Notes: a model not told the origin generated them from the letters alone. DNA of 64,000 bases from Clostridium scatologenes (GCF_000968375.1 NZ_CP009933.1:5084001-5148000); one strand, 5' to 3'; counted from the first letter of the stretch, positions 54,451 through 63,327 are shown. Numbers and translations: made by a program.

Positions 54451-54855
54451 ATGGAAAATTTTATAGGTGCAAAGAAAGTTATTGAGAAGAAAAAAGAATA
54501 TACAATACCATGTTCATATCACTTTTTTTCAAATCCACCTCAGTTTGTTAAGGGAAAAATGCAGCATCTCTATGATTCAGAAGGCAAAGAATATCTAGAT
54601 TTTTTTGCTGGAGTTTCTGTTATGAATTGTGGACATTGTAATGAGGAAATACTTGATAAAACCATAGAACAGATGAGAAATTTACAGCATACTACAACAA
54701 TTTATATTACAGAGCCATTAGTTAACCTTGCGGAGCAGCTCTCTAAGGTAACTCCTGGGAATCTTAAAAGAAGTTTTTTTGTGGTACAGGCTCTGAAGCC
54801 AATGAGAGTGCAATGCTTTTGGCAAAATTATATACAGGAAAAAGTGAATTTATAG
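54451..54855 (+). pseudogene. Class III aminotransferase, N-terminal part (frameshifted)
   Basis: The first 110 or so residues are a normal class III aminotransferase start (YDSEGKEYLDFFAGVSVMNCGHCN, QHTTTIYITEPLVNLAEQL). After RSFF the frame changes and the last 23 residues are out-of-frame sequence. The expected C/G-T-G-S-E-A-N-E-S-A-M cofactor-phosphate segment is present in the +1-shifted frame immediately after a run of seven T (54774-54780); eight T would restore it. The intact protein would be about 431 residues (54451-55745). This is either a real null mutation or a homopolymer base-calling error. Confidence 0.8.
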
Positions 54856-55745
54856 CTCTTAATAATGGACTACATGGCAGAACGGCGCTTACTATGAGTG
54901 TTACTGGAATAGGAATGTGGAGGGCAGATTTTGCTCCATATGGTGGAGCTCATTTTGTGCCTAATCCTTATTGTTATAGATGTCCGTTTAAATCCACTCC
55001 AGAGAATTGTGATTTTGCTTGTATTGAGGCTGTAGAAAATACTATAAAGAACCATACATCAAAAAAGGTTGCGGCTATGATAGCAGAGTCTATCCAGGGA
55101 AATGGTGGAATAATAACTCCACCTAAGGAATATTTTAAGGTTTTGAAGAAAGTACTTAACAAATATGAAATTCCTTTAATAATAGATGAAGTTCAAACAG
55201 GTTTTGCAAGAACTGGAAAGATGTTTGCTATAGAACATTATGAAATAGTACCAGAAGTAATTACTATGGCTAAGGCATTGGGTAACGGAGTTCCTATAGC
55301 AGCGTATATTACTAATGATGAGATGGCAGAGGCTTTTAAAAATCCATCAGCTTCTACTTTAGGTGGAAATCCTGTTTCATCAACTGCAGGGCTGGCTGTA
55401 TTGGAGTATATTGAAAAGCACAATTTAACTAAAAGAGCAGCGGTTCTTGGAGATAGATTAAAAAAGGGCTTAATGGAGCTTAAAGGAAAACACAGCATAA
55501 TAGGAGAGGTTAGAGGAATTGGACTAATGCTTGGAGCAGAGCTGGTAAAAGAGGGGAAAAATCCTGCTGTAGAGGAAACAGACCTAATCATAGAGATGAT
55601 GAAGGATAAAGGAATACTTATTGGGAAAAATGGTGAATACCGAAATGTACTAGCTTTTCAGCCGCCGCTTATTATTACAGAAGATGATGTGGATTTTATG
55701 CTCGATACTCTGGATGACGTACTGAAGGTATTTAGGGGGAATTAA
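54813..55745 (+). CDS. Class III aminotransferase, C-terminal part after frameshift
   Basis: Continues the gene begun at 54451; true homology resumes about 54785. Landmarks are FIALNNGLHGRTALTMSVTG, YRCPFKSTPENCDFACIE (an unusual cysteine-rich insert), MIAESIQGNGGIITPPKEYF, LIIDEVQTGFARTGKMFAIEHY and the PLP-lysine segment ITMAKALGNGVPIAAY. Similar enzymes are AGXT2, GABA and other omega-amino-acid:pyruvate or 2-oxoglutarate aminotransferases; specificity is not readable. As a separate frame it has no good ribosome site and lacks the cofactor-phosphate loop, so on its own it would be inactive. Its last codon is 2 bases from the ubiD gene. Confidence 0.8.
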   Translation: MLLAKLYTGKSEFIALNNGLHGRTALTMSVTGIGMWRADFAPYGGAHFVPNPYCYRCPFKSTPENCDFACIEAVENTIKNHTSKKVAAMIAESIQGNGGIITPPKEYFKVLKKVLNKYEIPLIIDEVQTGFARTGKMFAIEHYEIVPEVITMAKALGNGVPIAAYITNDEMAEAFKNPSASTLGGNPVSSTAGLAVLEYIEKHNLTKRAAVLGDRLKKGLMELKGKHSIIGEVRGIGLMLGAELVKEGKNPAVEETDLIIEMMKDKGILIGKNGEYRNVLAFQPPLIITEDDVDFMLDTLDDVLKVFRGN

Positions 55746-55747
55746 GA

Positions 55748-57193
55748 ATGTATAAGAATTTGCAGGATTTCATAAGGCATTTAGAAGAAAAAGGTATGCT
55801 AAAAAGAATAAAAGCAGAAGTGAATGCAGAATTAGAAATTACAGAGATAGCTGATAGAATTTCAAAAAAGTATGGGCCTGCTCTTTTGTTTGAAAATGTA
55901 AAAGGATCAGATTATCCTGTACTTATCAATGCAATGGGTAGTTATGAAAGAATGAGTATGGCTCTTGGAGTAGAAAAGCTTGATGATATTGGAAATGATA
56001 TTGGAGAGTTTATTGATATGTCTAATTATCTTGGAATTATGAAGAAATTTAAATCACTTCCAAGGCTAGCAAGAATGGCAACAGTGTTTCCTATAAAATT
56101 GCCAACAAAGGGTGCTTGTCAAGAGATTATTGAAAATGAACCAGATTTATTTAAACTTCCTATACTAAAATGTTGGCCCCAGGATGCAGGAAGATTTATT
56201 ACTCTTCCTCTTGTTATAACTAAGGATCCTGAAAGTGAAATTCAGAATATGGGTATGTATAGAATGCAGGTGTTTGATAAGAATACCACAGGCATGCACT
56301 GGCATTTGCATAAAGATGGAAGAGAAATTTATGATAAGTATAAAGTTTTAGATGGAAGGATGCCTGTATCAGTAGCTCTTGGATGTGATCCGGCAATAAC
56401 CTATTCTGCTACAGCGCCGCTTCCCAAAATGATTGATGAAATGATGTTTGCTGGATTTTTGAGAAAGTCTCCTGTAAAACTTGTGAAATCAATAACTAAT
56501 GATATATATGTACCAGCAGATGCTGAATTTATTATAGAAGGATATGTAGATGTAAATGAAGAGTATGAACTTGAAGGACCTTTTGGAGATCATACAGGTT
56601 ATTATTCACTTGCAGATTACTATCCAGTATTTCATGTTACATGTATAACTCATAGAAAAAATCCTGTTTATCCAGCAACAATTGTGGGAAAGCCTCCTAT
56701 GGAAGACTGTTATATGGGAAAGGCTACAGAAAGAATTTTTCTTCCTCTTTTGAAAATGCAGTATCCAGATATATTAGATTTTAATTTTCCATTAGAAGGA
56801 GTATTTCATAACTGTGTAATTGTTTCTATTAAAAAAAGGTATCCAGGTCATGCTAAGAAAATAATGAATTCTCTTTGGGGAATTGGCCAAATGATGTACA
56901 CTAAAATGATAATTGTGGTAGATGAGAATATAAATCCTCATGACATATCCACAGTAGCCTGGAAAGTATTTAATAATATAGATGCCAAGAGAGATGTGGT
57001 TATTTCAGAAGGACCTTTAGATGCACTTGACCATGCATCAAACCTTCCACACTATGGGTATAGAATGGGTATAGATGCCACAAAAAAATGGGCTAGTGAA
57101 GGGCATGATAGAGAGTGGCCAGATGATATCGAAATGACTGAAGATATAAAAGAGTTTGTTTCAAAGAGGTGGGATGAATATGGTATTGAGTAA
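55748..57193 (+). CDS. ubiD: UbiD family prenyl-FMN-dependent decarboxylase
   Basis: A 481-residue UbiD-type decarboxylase of standard length. It shows LQDFIRHLEEKGMLKRI, GPALLFENVKGSDYPVLINAMGS, LKCWPQDAGRFITLPLVIT, NMGMYRMQVFDKNTTGMHWHLHKDG (cofactor and metal region), EGPFGDHTGYYS with the catalytic E-x-P-x-G-D-H-x-G, and RKNPVYPATIVGKPPMED. These enzymes decarboxylate aromatic acids, including prenylated 4-hydroxybenzoate (UbiD) and prenylated dihydroxynaphthoate (MqnL). Pairing with the overlapping UbiA gene indicates a prenylate-then-decarboxylate quinone route. The prFMN synthase UbiX is not in the window. Confidence 0.9.
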   Translation: MYKNLQDFIRHLEEKGMLKRIKAEVNAELEITEIADRISKKYGPALLFENVKGSDYPVLINAMGSYERMSMALGVEKLDDIGNDIGEFIDMSNYLGIMKKFKSLPRLARMATVFPIKLPTKGACQEIIENEPDLFKLPILKCWPQDAGRFITLPLVITKDPESEIQNMGMYRMQVFDKNTTGMHWHLHKDGREIYDKYKVLDGRMPVSVALGCDPAITYSATAPLPKMIDEMMFAGFLRKSPVKLVKSITNDIYVPADAEFIIEGYVDVNEEYELEGPFGDHTGYYSLADYYPVFHVTCITHRKNPVYPATIVGKPPMEDCYMGKATERIFLPLLKMQYPDILDFNFPLEGVFHNCVIVSIKKRYPGHAKKIMNSLWGIGQMMYTKMIIVVDENINPHDISTVAWKVFNNIDAKRDVVISEGPLDALDHASNLPHYGYRMGIDATKKWASEGHDREWPDDIEMTEDIKEFVSKRWDEYGIE

Positions 57194-58052
57194 GGTTGGG
57201 AAAAAGATAAATGATTATGCTACTCTTGTTATGTTTTCTCATACCATCTTTTCATTATCTTTTGCAGTTATTTCCATGATGCTTGCAAGCAAAGGAAGTC
57301 CATCCATACATACGATATTTTGGATTATAGTGGCCTTTATGGGAGCAAGGACAGGAGCTAATGCTATAAATAGAGTTATTGATGCTGAAATTGATGAAAA
57401 AAACCCACGTACTTTTATGAGACAGTTGCCTCAGAGAATGCTAAAAAAGAAAGAGGTTATAGTGTTTACTGCGGTGTGCTTTTTAGTTATGGTTATAGCT
57501 GCAGCAATGCTTAATCCATTATGTGTAATGCTTTCTCCAATAGCATTGTTTTTGATGATAATTTACTCATATACAAAGAGGTTTACATGGACTTGTCATT
57601 TAGTATTAGGAATAACTTCAGCTGCAGCACCTGTAGGTGCATGGATTGCTGTAACTGGAGAAATTTCTTGGGTTGCATTATTTATGGGAGCAGCAAATAC
57701 TCTATGGGTTTCAGGATTTGATATTATTTATGGAGCTCAGGATTATGAATTTGATACTATAAATGGTATTCATTCAATACCTGCAAGGTTTGGTATAAAA
57801 AATGCCCTTTGTTTTGCAGCATTGTTTCATGTAGTAACAGTAATTTTACTTGTTTTTGTTGGTATTTTAAGTGGAGAGTTGGGAGTGATTTATTATATAG
57901 GTCTTGGAATTATATCGATTTTGTTTATAATGGAGCATAGAATCGTATCGCCGGATAATTTAACTAATGTGAAGATTGCCTCTTATGGGATAAATCAGAT
58001 TATAAGCATAACATTTTTAATATTTGGATTTGTAGCTGTAATTGTAAAATAG
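57180..58052 (+). CDS. ubiA: UbiA family polyprenyltransferase
   Basis: A 290-residue membrane protein with about eight hydrophobic helices and the two Asp motifs of UbiA prenyltransferases: ANAINRVIDAEIDEKNPRT (NxxxDxxxD) and DIIYGAQDYEFDTINGIHSIPARFG (DxxxD). The subgroup resembles 4-hydroxybenzoate octaprenyltransferase or MqnP rather than MenA. ATG 57180, 7 bases after GAGGTGG, is chosen; the gene overlaps ubiD by 14 bases. It should join the tail made by the polyprenyl synthase to an aromatic acid that UbiD then decarboxylates. It is the last gene of the electron-transfer operon. Confidence 0.88.
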   Translation: MVLSKVGKKINDYATLVMFSHTIFSLSFAVISMMLASKGSPSIHTIFWIIVAFMGARTGANAINRVIDAEIDEKNPRTFMRQLPQRMLKKKEVIVFTAVCFLVMVIAAAMLNPLCVMLSPIALFLMIIYSYTKRFTWTCHLVLGITSAAAPVGAWIAVTGEISWVALFMGAANTLWVSGFDIIYGAQDYEFDTINGIHSIPARFGIKNALCFAALFHVVTVILLVFVGILSGELGVIYYIGLGIISILFIMEHRIVSPDNLTNVKIASYGINQIISITFLIFGFVAVIVK

Positions 58053-58081
58053 TTAAAATTTGGTGATAAGCTCAAAATGAA

Positions 58082-58114
58082 AAGCTTGCTGTCAAAGTGA
58101 CAACAAGCTTTTTT
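58082..58114. terminator. Operon terminator, twin of 41911-41944
   Basis: A 29-base near-palindrome from aagcttgctgtc to gacaacaagctt (58082-58110), followed by a T run. It lies between the convergent ubiA and dapB genes. Its reverse complement equals the hairpin at 41911-41939 except for one base. Confidence 0.85.
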
Positions 58115-58151
58115 ATTGTTAAAATGAATATAAATACAATATTCTAAATTT

Positions 58152-58898
58152 TTATTTCAACACATCATCCATAGAATATAATCCTTTAACTTTCCCAAAC
58201 ATAAATTGACAAGCTTTGAGAGCTCCAATAGCAAATATATCTCTTGACATGGCCGTATGCTTTAATTCTATAATTTCGTCCTTGCCAGCAAATATAATCT
58301 CATGGTCACCAACTATAGAACCACCTCTAACTGCATGTATTCCTATTTCGTCATGAGTTCTTTTTGATATGCCTTCTCTTCCATAAACAAATTTAGTTTC
58401 TTCAGGTATAGAATCTTTTATAGTATTACCAAGAAGAATAGCAGTGCCACTTGGAGCATCAACCTTTTGATTATGGTGCTTTTCTATTATTTCAATATCA
58501 AAATCCTTATAGAGTAATTCGCTTATATTTCTTAATACTTTGTTTATAACATTAATTCCTATGGACATATTAGCTGAACGGAATACAGGTATCTCTTTTG
58601 ATGCTTTATTTATTTCATCAATTTGTTCCTTAGTATATCCTGTAGTGCAAAGAACGATTCCTATATTTTTTTCTTTGCTATATTTAAGTAGTCCTTCTAA
58701 GGCATCAGGTCTTGAAAAATCTAGAATAACGTCAGCATCAACAGTACACTTAGATATGTCTGAAAATACTGGGAAATTAATTTTTTCAGTGTTTTTATCT
58801 ATTCCAGCTACAATAGTTAATTCAGAAGAGCTATCTACTAATTTCGATATAACTTTTCCCATTTTGCCATTACATCCACTTAGTATAATTTTAACCAT
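58152..58898 (-). CDS. dapB: 4-hydroxy-tetrahydrodipicolinate reductase
   Basis: A 248-residue enzyme, full length. The NAD(P)-binding start is KIILSGCNGKMGKVISKLV. Also seen are VLCTTGYTKEQI, FRSANMSIGINVINKVL, the catalytic EIIEKHHNQKVDAPSGTAILLG (His pair and Lys) and IHAVRGGSIVGDHEIIFAG. It reduces the DapA product on the way to diaminopimelate, lysine and, in spore formers, dipicolinate. AAGGGGG precedes the ATG, and the gene follows dapA by 12 bases. Confidence 0.95.
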   Translation of the reverse strand: MVKIILSGCNGKMGKVISKLVDSSSELTIVAGIDKNTEKINFPVFSDISKCTVDADVILDFSRPDALEGLLKYSKEKNIGIVLCTTGYTKEQIDEINKASKEIPVFRSANMSIGINVINKVLRNISELLYKDFDIEIIEKHHNQKVDAPSGTAILLGNTIKDSIPEETKFVYGREGISKRTHDEIGIHAVRGGSIVGDHEIIFAGKDEIIELKHTAMSRDIFAIGALKACQFMFGKVKGLYSMDDVLK

Positions 58899-58910
58899 GG
58901 AAAATCCCCC

Positions 58911-59792
58911 TTATTTTAAAAGTCCATAATTTTCAAGTTCTTTTTTCAAAACATCTAGATTATTTGAAACCATTTCACAAAGAGGAAGTCTTAAATCTCC
59001 AACATTCATTCCCATGATATTCATAGCTGTTTTAACAGGTATTGGGTTCGTTTCTATGAATAGTGCATTTGTTAAAGCCAAAGAATCTAATTGTATTTTT
59101 AATGCTTCTTCTATTTTACCATTTAAGAATAATTTGCACATATCATGTACATCCTTAGGAATTATATTTGCAAGTACAGATATAACACCAATTCCTCCTA
59201 AAGCCATTATAGGAATTATTTGATCATCATTTCCAGAATATATATCAAGTTTATTACCACAAAGAGCTTTTATTTCAGCTATTTGGCTTATATTCCCACT
59301 AGCTTCTTTAACAGCAACTATATTATCTAGTTCACATAATACTTTTAATGTTTTTGGAAGTATATTTAATCCTGTTCTTCCAGGAACATTATAAATAATA
59401 ATAGGACTTTTAACACTAGTTGCAATAGCTTTAAAGTGTTCAACAAGACCTTTTTGTGTAGTCTTATTGTAGTAAGGCGTTATTACTAAAAGTCCATCTA
59501 CTCCTATACTCTCTGCCCATTTACTCATATTAATAGATGCAGCAGTATTATTTGATCCTGTACCTGCTATTACTGGTATTCTTTTTTTTACTACATCAAC
59601 TGTAAATTTAATTGTTTCTTTTCTTTCTTGTTCAGACATAGTAGAAGCTTCACCAGTAGTTCCACAAATTACTATAGCATCTGTACTAGACTTAATATGC
59701 CATTCAAGAAGCTCTTCTAACTTCTTAAAATCAACGCCTCCATCTTTAAAAGGAGTAACGATAGCAACAGCTGAACCTTTGAATAAACTCAT
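58911..59792 (-). CDS. dapA: 4-hydroxy-tetrahydrodipicolinate synthase
   Basis: A 293-residue TIM-barrel aldolase of standard length. It shows GSAVAIVTPFKDGGVDF, GTTGEASTMSEQE, PVIAGTGSNNTAASI, ITPYYNKTTQKGLVEHF, IIYNVPGRTGLN and the Schiff-base lysine in VAVKEASGNISQ (about K161), then YSGNDDQIIPIMALGG. It condenses aspartate semialdehyde with pyruvate. GAGGTG precedes the ATG. It follows asd by 47 bases in the same direction. Confidence 0.95.
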   Translation of the reverse strand: MSLFKGSAVAIVTPFKDGGVDFKKLEELLEWHIKSSTDAIVICGTTGEASTMSEQERKETIKFTVDVVKKRIPVIAGTGSNNTAASINMSKWAESIGVDGLLVITPYYNKTTQKGLVEHFKAIATSVKSPIIIYNVPGRTGLNILPKTLKVLCELDNIVAVKEASGNISQIAEIKALCGNKLDIYSGNDDQIIPIMALGGIGVISVLANIIPKDVHDMCKLFLNGKIEEALKIQLDSLALTNALFIETNPIPVKTAMNIMGMNVGDLRLPLCEMVSNNLDVLKKELENYGLLK

Positions 59793-59839
59793 ACAAACAC
59801 CTCATTTTATTTATATATTATAAATAATTTTGTTTTAAA

Positions 59840-60835
59840 TTATTTATTTCCATTTACAATACACTCAGCAATTTGTATTGCATTAGAAGCTGCACCTTTT
59901 CTTATATTGTCTGCTACAACCCATAGGTTTAGTCCGTTATCTATACTGAAATCTTTTCTTAATCTTCCAACATAAACTTCATCATGACCAGCAGCTTCTA
60001 TAGGCATTGGATAAACAAGGTTATCTACGTCGTCTTTTAATATAATGCCTTCAGCATTTTTATAAAGAGAGAAGATATCCTTTATATCAAATTCTTTATT
60101 TAATTCTACATTTATACTTTCACTATGACCATATACAACAGGAACTCTTACTGTTGTAGCTGTTATTTTTAAATTATCATCATGTAATATTTTTTGTGTT
60201 TCATTTATCATTTTCATTTCTTCTTTTGTATATCCATTTTCTAAAAACACATCTATATGTGGTAAAACATTACCTGCTATAGCATAAGGAAATTTTTTAG
60301 GTGTAGTACCTTTATAACCTTCAACTAAATCATTGTAGCCTCCCATGCCAGCACCGGATACTGCTTGATAAGTAGAATAAATTATTCTCTTTATACCATA
60401 TTTATCATATAAAGGTTTTAAAGCTACAACTGCTTGTATTGTAGAACAATTAGGATTAGCTATTATTCCTTTATTCCATTTAATATCTTCAGGATTTACT
60501 TCAGGAACTACTAAAGGTACTTCTGGATCCATTCTCCAAGCACTACTGTTATCTATAGCGGTAGCACCATATTTTGCAAAGATAGGTGCAAATTCCTTAC
60601 TTACGCTGCCCCCTGCAGAAAATAAGGCAAAGTCTATTTTTTTATTTTTTATGTTATCTTCTTTTAATTCTTCAACAGTAACATCTTTGTCTTTAAATTT
60701 TAATACCTTGCCAGCGGATTTTGCAGATGCGAAAAAGTAAATTTCAGCTACTGGAAAATTTCTTTCAACCAATACTTCTATAAATTTTCTTCCGACCATT
60801 CCTGTACAACCAACTACTGCTACATTATAATTCAT
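59840..60835 (-). CDS. asd: Aspartate-semialdehyde dehydrogenase
   Basis: A 331-residue enzyme, full length. NADP loop VAVVGCTGMVGRKFIEVL; FALFSAGGSVSKEFAPIFA; catalytic cysteine in IIANPNCSTIQAVVAL (about C129); YQAVSGAGMGG; VVYGHSESINVEL (catalytic His region); GRLRKDFSIDNGLNLWVVADN. It makes aspartate semialdehyde from aspartyl phosphate for DapA and for threonine/methionine. AGGGGG lies before the ATG. It is the first gene of the minus-strand asd-dapA-dapB operon. Confidence 0.95.
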   Translation of the reverse strand: MNYNVAVVGCTGMVGRKFIEVLVERNFPVAEIYFFASAKSAGKVLKFKDKDVTVEELKEDNIKNKKIDFALFSAGGSVSKEFAPIFAKYGATAIDNSSAWRMDPEVPLVVPEVNPEDIKWNKGIIANPNCSTIQAVVALKPLYDKYGIKRIIYSTYQAVSGAGMGGYNDLVEGYKGTTPKKFPYAIAGNVLPHIDVFLENGYTKEEMKMINETQKILHDDNLKITATTVRVPVVYGHSESINVELNKEFDIKDIFSLYKNAEGIILKDDVDNLVYPMPIEAAGHDEVYVGRLRKDFSIDNGLNLWVVADNIRKGAASNAIQIAECIVNGNK

Positions 60836-61183
60836 TTCTAAATGCCCCCTAAAATTTATTTTACTTAGATATTATATAATGAATTTTAATAAAAATATAC
60901 TCTTTTTATAGTAGTAGAGCCTTATACAATTATTATATTATAATTTTTTAATATGTTTATTGCTAAATGTGCTTAAAATTTGCAAAAAATGCTTTATAGT
61001 ATAACAATAGAATTATAATATTTTTTAGAATAATAAGTGGTTAATGTTATATATATACAAAAATAAAATATACAAATTTCACATGTTTATGTTTTATTAA
61101 AGAGAATTTGGTATAAAATTAAGATATAAAAGTATGTTATATAGTTTAATTAAAAAGGATAAGTACAAAGGAGGTACCTTTCT
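60836..61183. other. Divergent intergenic region
   Basis: A 348-base, very AT-rich region between asd (minus) and the OppA-type gene (plus). I looked for a lysine riboswitch ahead of asd on the minus strand and see none of its conserved stems. TATA-rich stretches could supply promoters on both strands (for example tatataat at 60869-60876 read in the minus direction) but no convincing -35/-10 pair stands out. Confidence 0.4.
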
Positions 61184-62887
61184 TTGAATATTAAAAGAGT
61201 ATTATCTTTAATTATTATTCTAACATTGGCTTCCACATCGGTATTAACAGGATGCAGTAAGCCAAAAAAAGTTGAAACTGCTACTAAAACAGAAATTGAT
61301 AAAAGCCAATATTTGAATCTTACTTTAGATAGTGAACCAAAAACGTTGGATCAATCTAAAGCTAAGGATCGCAGTTCGCTTCAGATACTATCAGAAGTGA
61401 ATGAAGCACTTACAAGAATAGAAACAGATTCATCAGGAAAGGAAATAGTGAAACCAGCAGGAGCAAAAAGTTGGGATGTTTCAGAGGATAGACTAAAATG
61501 GACATTTCATATTAGGGACAATCAGTGGTCCGATGGAAGAAGTGTTACTGCAAAAGATTATGAGTATGGTATAAAAAGAACATTAGACCCTCAAATTCAA
61601 TCACCTAATGCATTTTTATTATATTCCATAAAAGGTAGCAAAAAATATAATGATGTTAAAACAAACCCAAACAAAAATATGTCATCTAATATTGTAGGAG
61701 TAAAGGCATTAGATGATAAAACTTTAGAAATAAATTTGGAATATCCCTGCGCATATTTCATTAATATAACAAGTTCTATAGTAATGCAACCTCAAAGACA
61801 GGATATAGTTGAAAAATATAAAGATAGATATGGAAGGGAAAAAGATAAGATGGTATTTTGTGGGCCTTTTATTATAAAACAATGGGTTCATGATGACAGA
61901 GTTGAACTTTATAAAAACGACAAGTATTGGGATGCAAAAACAGTAAAACTTCAAAAATCAAATTTTAAAATTTTTAAACAAAGTAATACTATAGCTAATG
62001 AATTGCTAAATGGAGTTTTAGATGGAGCTCAAATAACAAATATAGAAGCTAAAGATAAAATAAAGAAACAATCAAAATTTGATTTAGTAAAATTATCAGA
62101 GCCAACTACTGATTTTGAGTTTTTTAATGAAAAAAATAAGATATTTTCTAATGTCAATATAAGAAAAGCATTTTCTTTATCCATAGATAGAGAGGAAGTT
62201 TCTAAAACTCTATGGAAAGGATTATACATACCAGCATATGCTTTTGTACCTCCTTCACTTCAAATAGGGAAAGAAAATTTTAGAGAAAAAGCTAATTTTG
62301 ATCCGATAAAAAAATTAAAAGAAGACGGAAATAAGCCAAGAGAACTTTTGGAAAAAGGATTAAAGGAACTTGGTATGGATACTGATCCATCAAAAATTAC
62401 CATAAGATATATACAACCAGGAGTTGATATAAAACAAAAAGATATAGCAGAGTTTTTTAGGAAAATGTATGAGAAGAATTTAGGAATAAATATAAAGATA
62501 GAGTATGCAGATGGAGATAACTTTACCAAAAAAATAGAGAGTGGAGACTATGATTTTGGTTCAATGACTTGGTTTGCAGATTATAATGACCCTATGTCAG
62601 AATTTTATTTATGGGTTACAGGTTCAAATATTATTTGTACAAATTGGTCAAATAGTAAATATGATAACTTAATTATTAATGCAGCTAACTTAAGTCAGGA
62701 TAAAAATGAAGATAGATTTAATGCATTTAAAGAAGCTGAAAATATATTATTAGCTGAGGATGTAGTAATAGCACCTACAGTGTATAGGAGCAAAGAATTA
62801 TACAAATGTAAATATGTTAAAAACATTATGTTTACATTATTTGGAGCACCATATGAAATAAAATATGCATATACCGAAGGAAGATAA
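61184..62887 (+). CDS. Peptide ABC transporter substrate-binding lipoprotein (OppA-like)
   Basis: A 567-residue SBP family 5 protein. The signal helix ends in a lipobox (SVLTGCSK, Cys about 24). Conserved family blocks are LNLTLDSEPKTLDQSKAKD, WTFHIRDNQWSDGRSVTAKDYEYGIKRTLDP, GPFIIKQWVHDDRVELYKNDKYWDA and VNIRKAFSLSIDREE. The start is TTG at 61184, with AAGGAGGT 8 bases upstream and no suitable ATG. No permease or ATPase genes follow, so it is an orphan binding protein that probably serves an oligopeptide importer encoded elsewhere. The ligand is not determinable. Confidence 0.88.
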   Translation: MNIKRVLSLIIILTLASTSVLTGCSKPKKVETATKTEIDKSQYLNLTLDSEPKTLDQSKAKDRSSLQILSEVNEALTRIETDSSGKEIVKPAGAKSWDVSEDRLKWTFHIRDNQWSDGRSVTAKDYEYGIKRTLDPQIQSPNAFLLYSIKGSKKYNDVKTNPNKNMSSNIVGVKALDDKTLEINLEYPCAYFINITSSIVMQPQRQDIVEKYKDRYGREKDKMVFCGPFIIKQWVHDDRVELYKNDKYWDAKTVKLQKSNFKIFKQSNTIANELLNGVLDGAQITNIEAKDKIKKQSKFDLVKLSEPTTDFEFFNEKNKIFSNVNIRKAFSLSIDREEVSKTLWKGLYIPAYAFVPPSLQIGKENFREKANFDPIKKLKEDGNKPRELLEKGLKELGMDTDPSKITIRYIQPGVDIKQKDIAEFFRKMYEKNLGINIKIEYADGDNFTKKIESGDYDFGSMTWFADYNDPMSEFYLWVTGSNIICTNWSNSKYDNLIINAANLSQDKNEDRFNAFKEAENILLAEDVVIAPTVYRSKELYKCKYVKNIMFTLFGAPYEIKYAYTEGR

Positions 62888-62968
62888 TTATGGAGGAGTA
62901 ACTTTACTTTAACATGCATAAATAATCCCTTTCATGTAAAAAATAATAAAAAGAAAGGGGGAGATATT

Positions 62969-63220
62969 ATGGGAAAGACTCCATTAAAAAAAGTTATAAA
63001 AGCTAAGCTTAAATCCCATAGAGAATTAAGTGCTGAAGAAAAACTTAGAGAAAAAATGAAATATGAGATAGCTCATGAATTAGGGTTGGATGATAAAGTT
63101 AGTAAATATGGGTGGGGAGCTCTTACTGCTGAGGAAACAGGAAGAATAGGTGGAATAATGACTAAAAGAAAAAAGCAATATAATCTTCCTACAAACAAAA
63201 TGATTTCAGAAAGAGAATGA
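62969..63220 (+). CDS. Small acid-soluble spore protein, alpha/beta type
   Basis: An 83-residue basic protein with the alpha/beta SASP pattern: MKYEIAHELGLDDKV contains the GPR protease recognition (E before I-A), and the C-terminal helix LTAEETGRIGGIMTKRKK matches the family's DNA-contact G-x-x-GG-x-x-x-K motif. The first 30 residues are more basic and longer than in major SASPs, and the loop KYGWGA is distinctive, so this is a minor variant. Such proteins coat spore DNA in the forespore. AAAGGGGG precedes the ATG. It probably stands alone before a dyad terminator. Confidence 0.85.
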   Translation: MGKTPLKKVIKAKLKSHRELSAEEKLREKMKYEIAHELGLDDKVSKYGWGALTAEETGRIGGIMTKRKKQYNLPTNKMISERE

Positions 63221-63221
63221 G

Positions 63222-63260
63222 GTCAATAATATAGCTTTTTATTAAGTTTATATTATTGAC
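63222..63260 (+). terminator. Perfect dyad after the SASP gene
   Basis: Arms gtcaataatata (63222-63233) and tatattattgac (63249-63260) are exact complements around a 15-nt loop, starting 2 bases after the stop. The arms are AT-rich and no T run follows, so it is a weak terminator or an mRNA-stabilising end. Confidence 0.5.
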
Positions 63261-63327
63261 TTATGCTTTAAAAGTATATAATATTAATTGGTGATATATT
63301 GAATTTTATTCTTGAAAGGAATTGAAA

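Noticed and set aside
60836..61000. Lysine riboswitch ahead of asd-dapA-dapB
   Set aside because: The minus-strand leader lacks the conserved stems and is almost pure AT-rich sequence, so no riboswitch can be supported.
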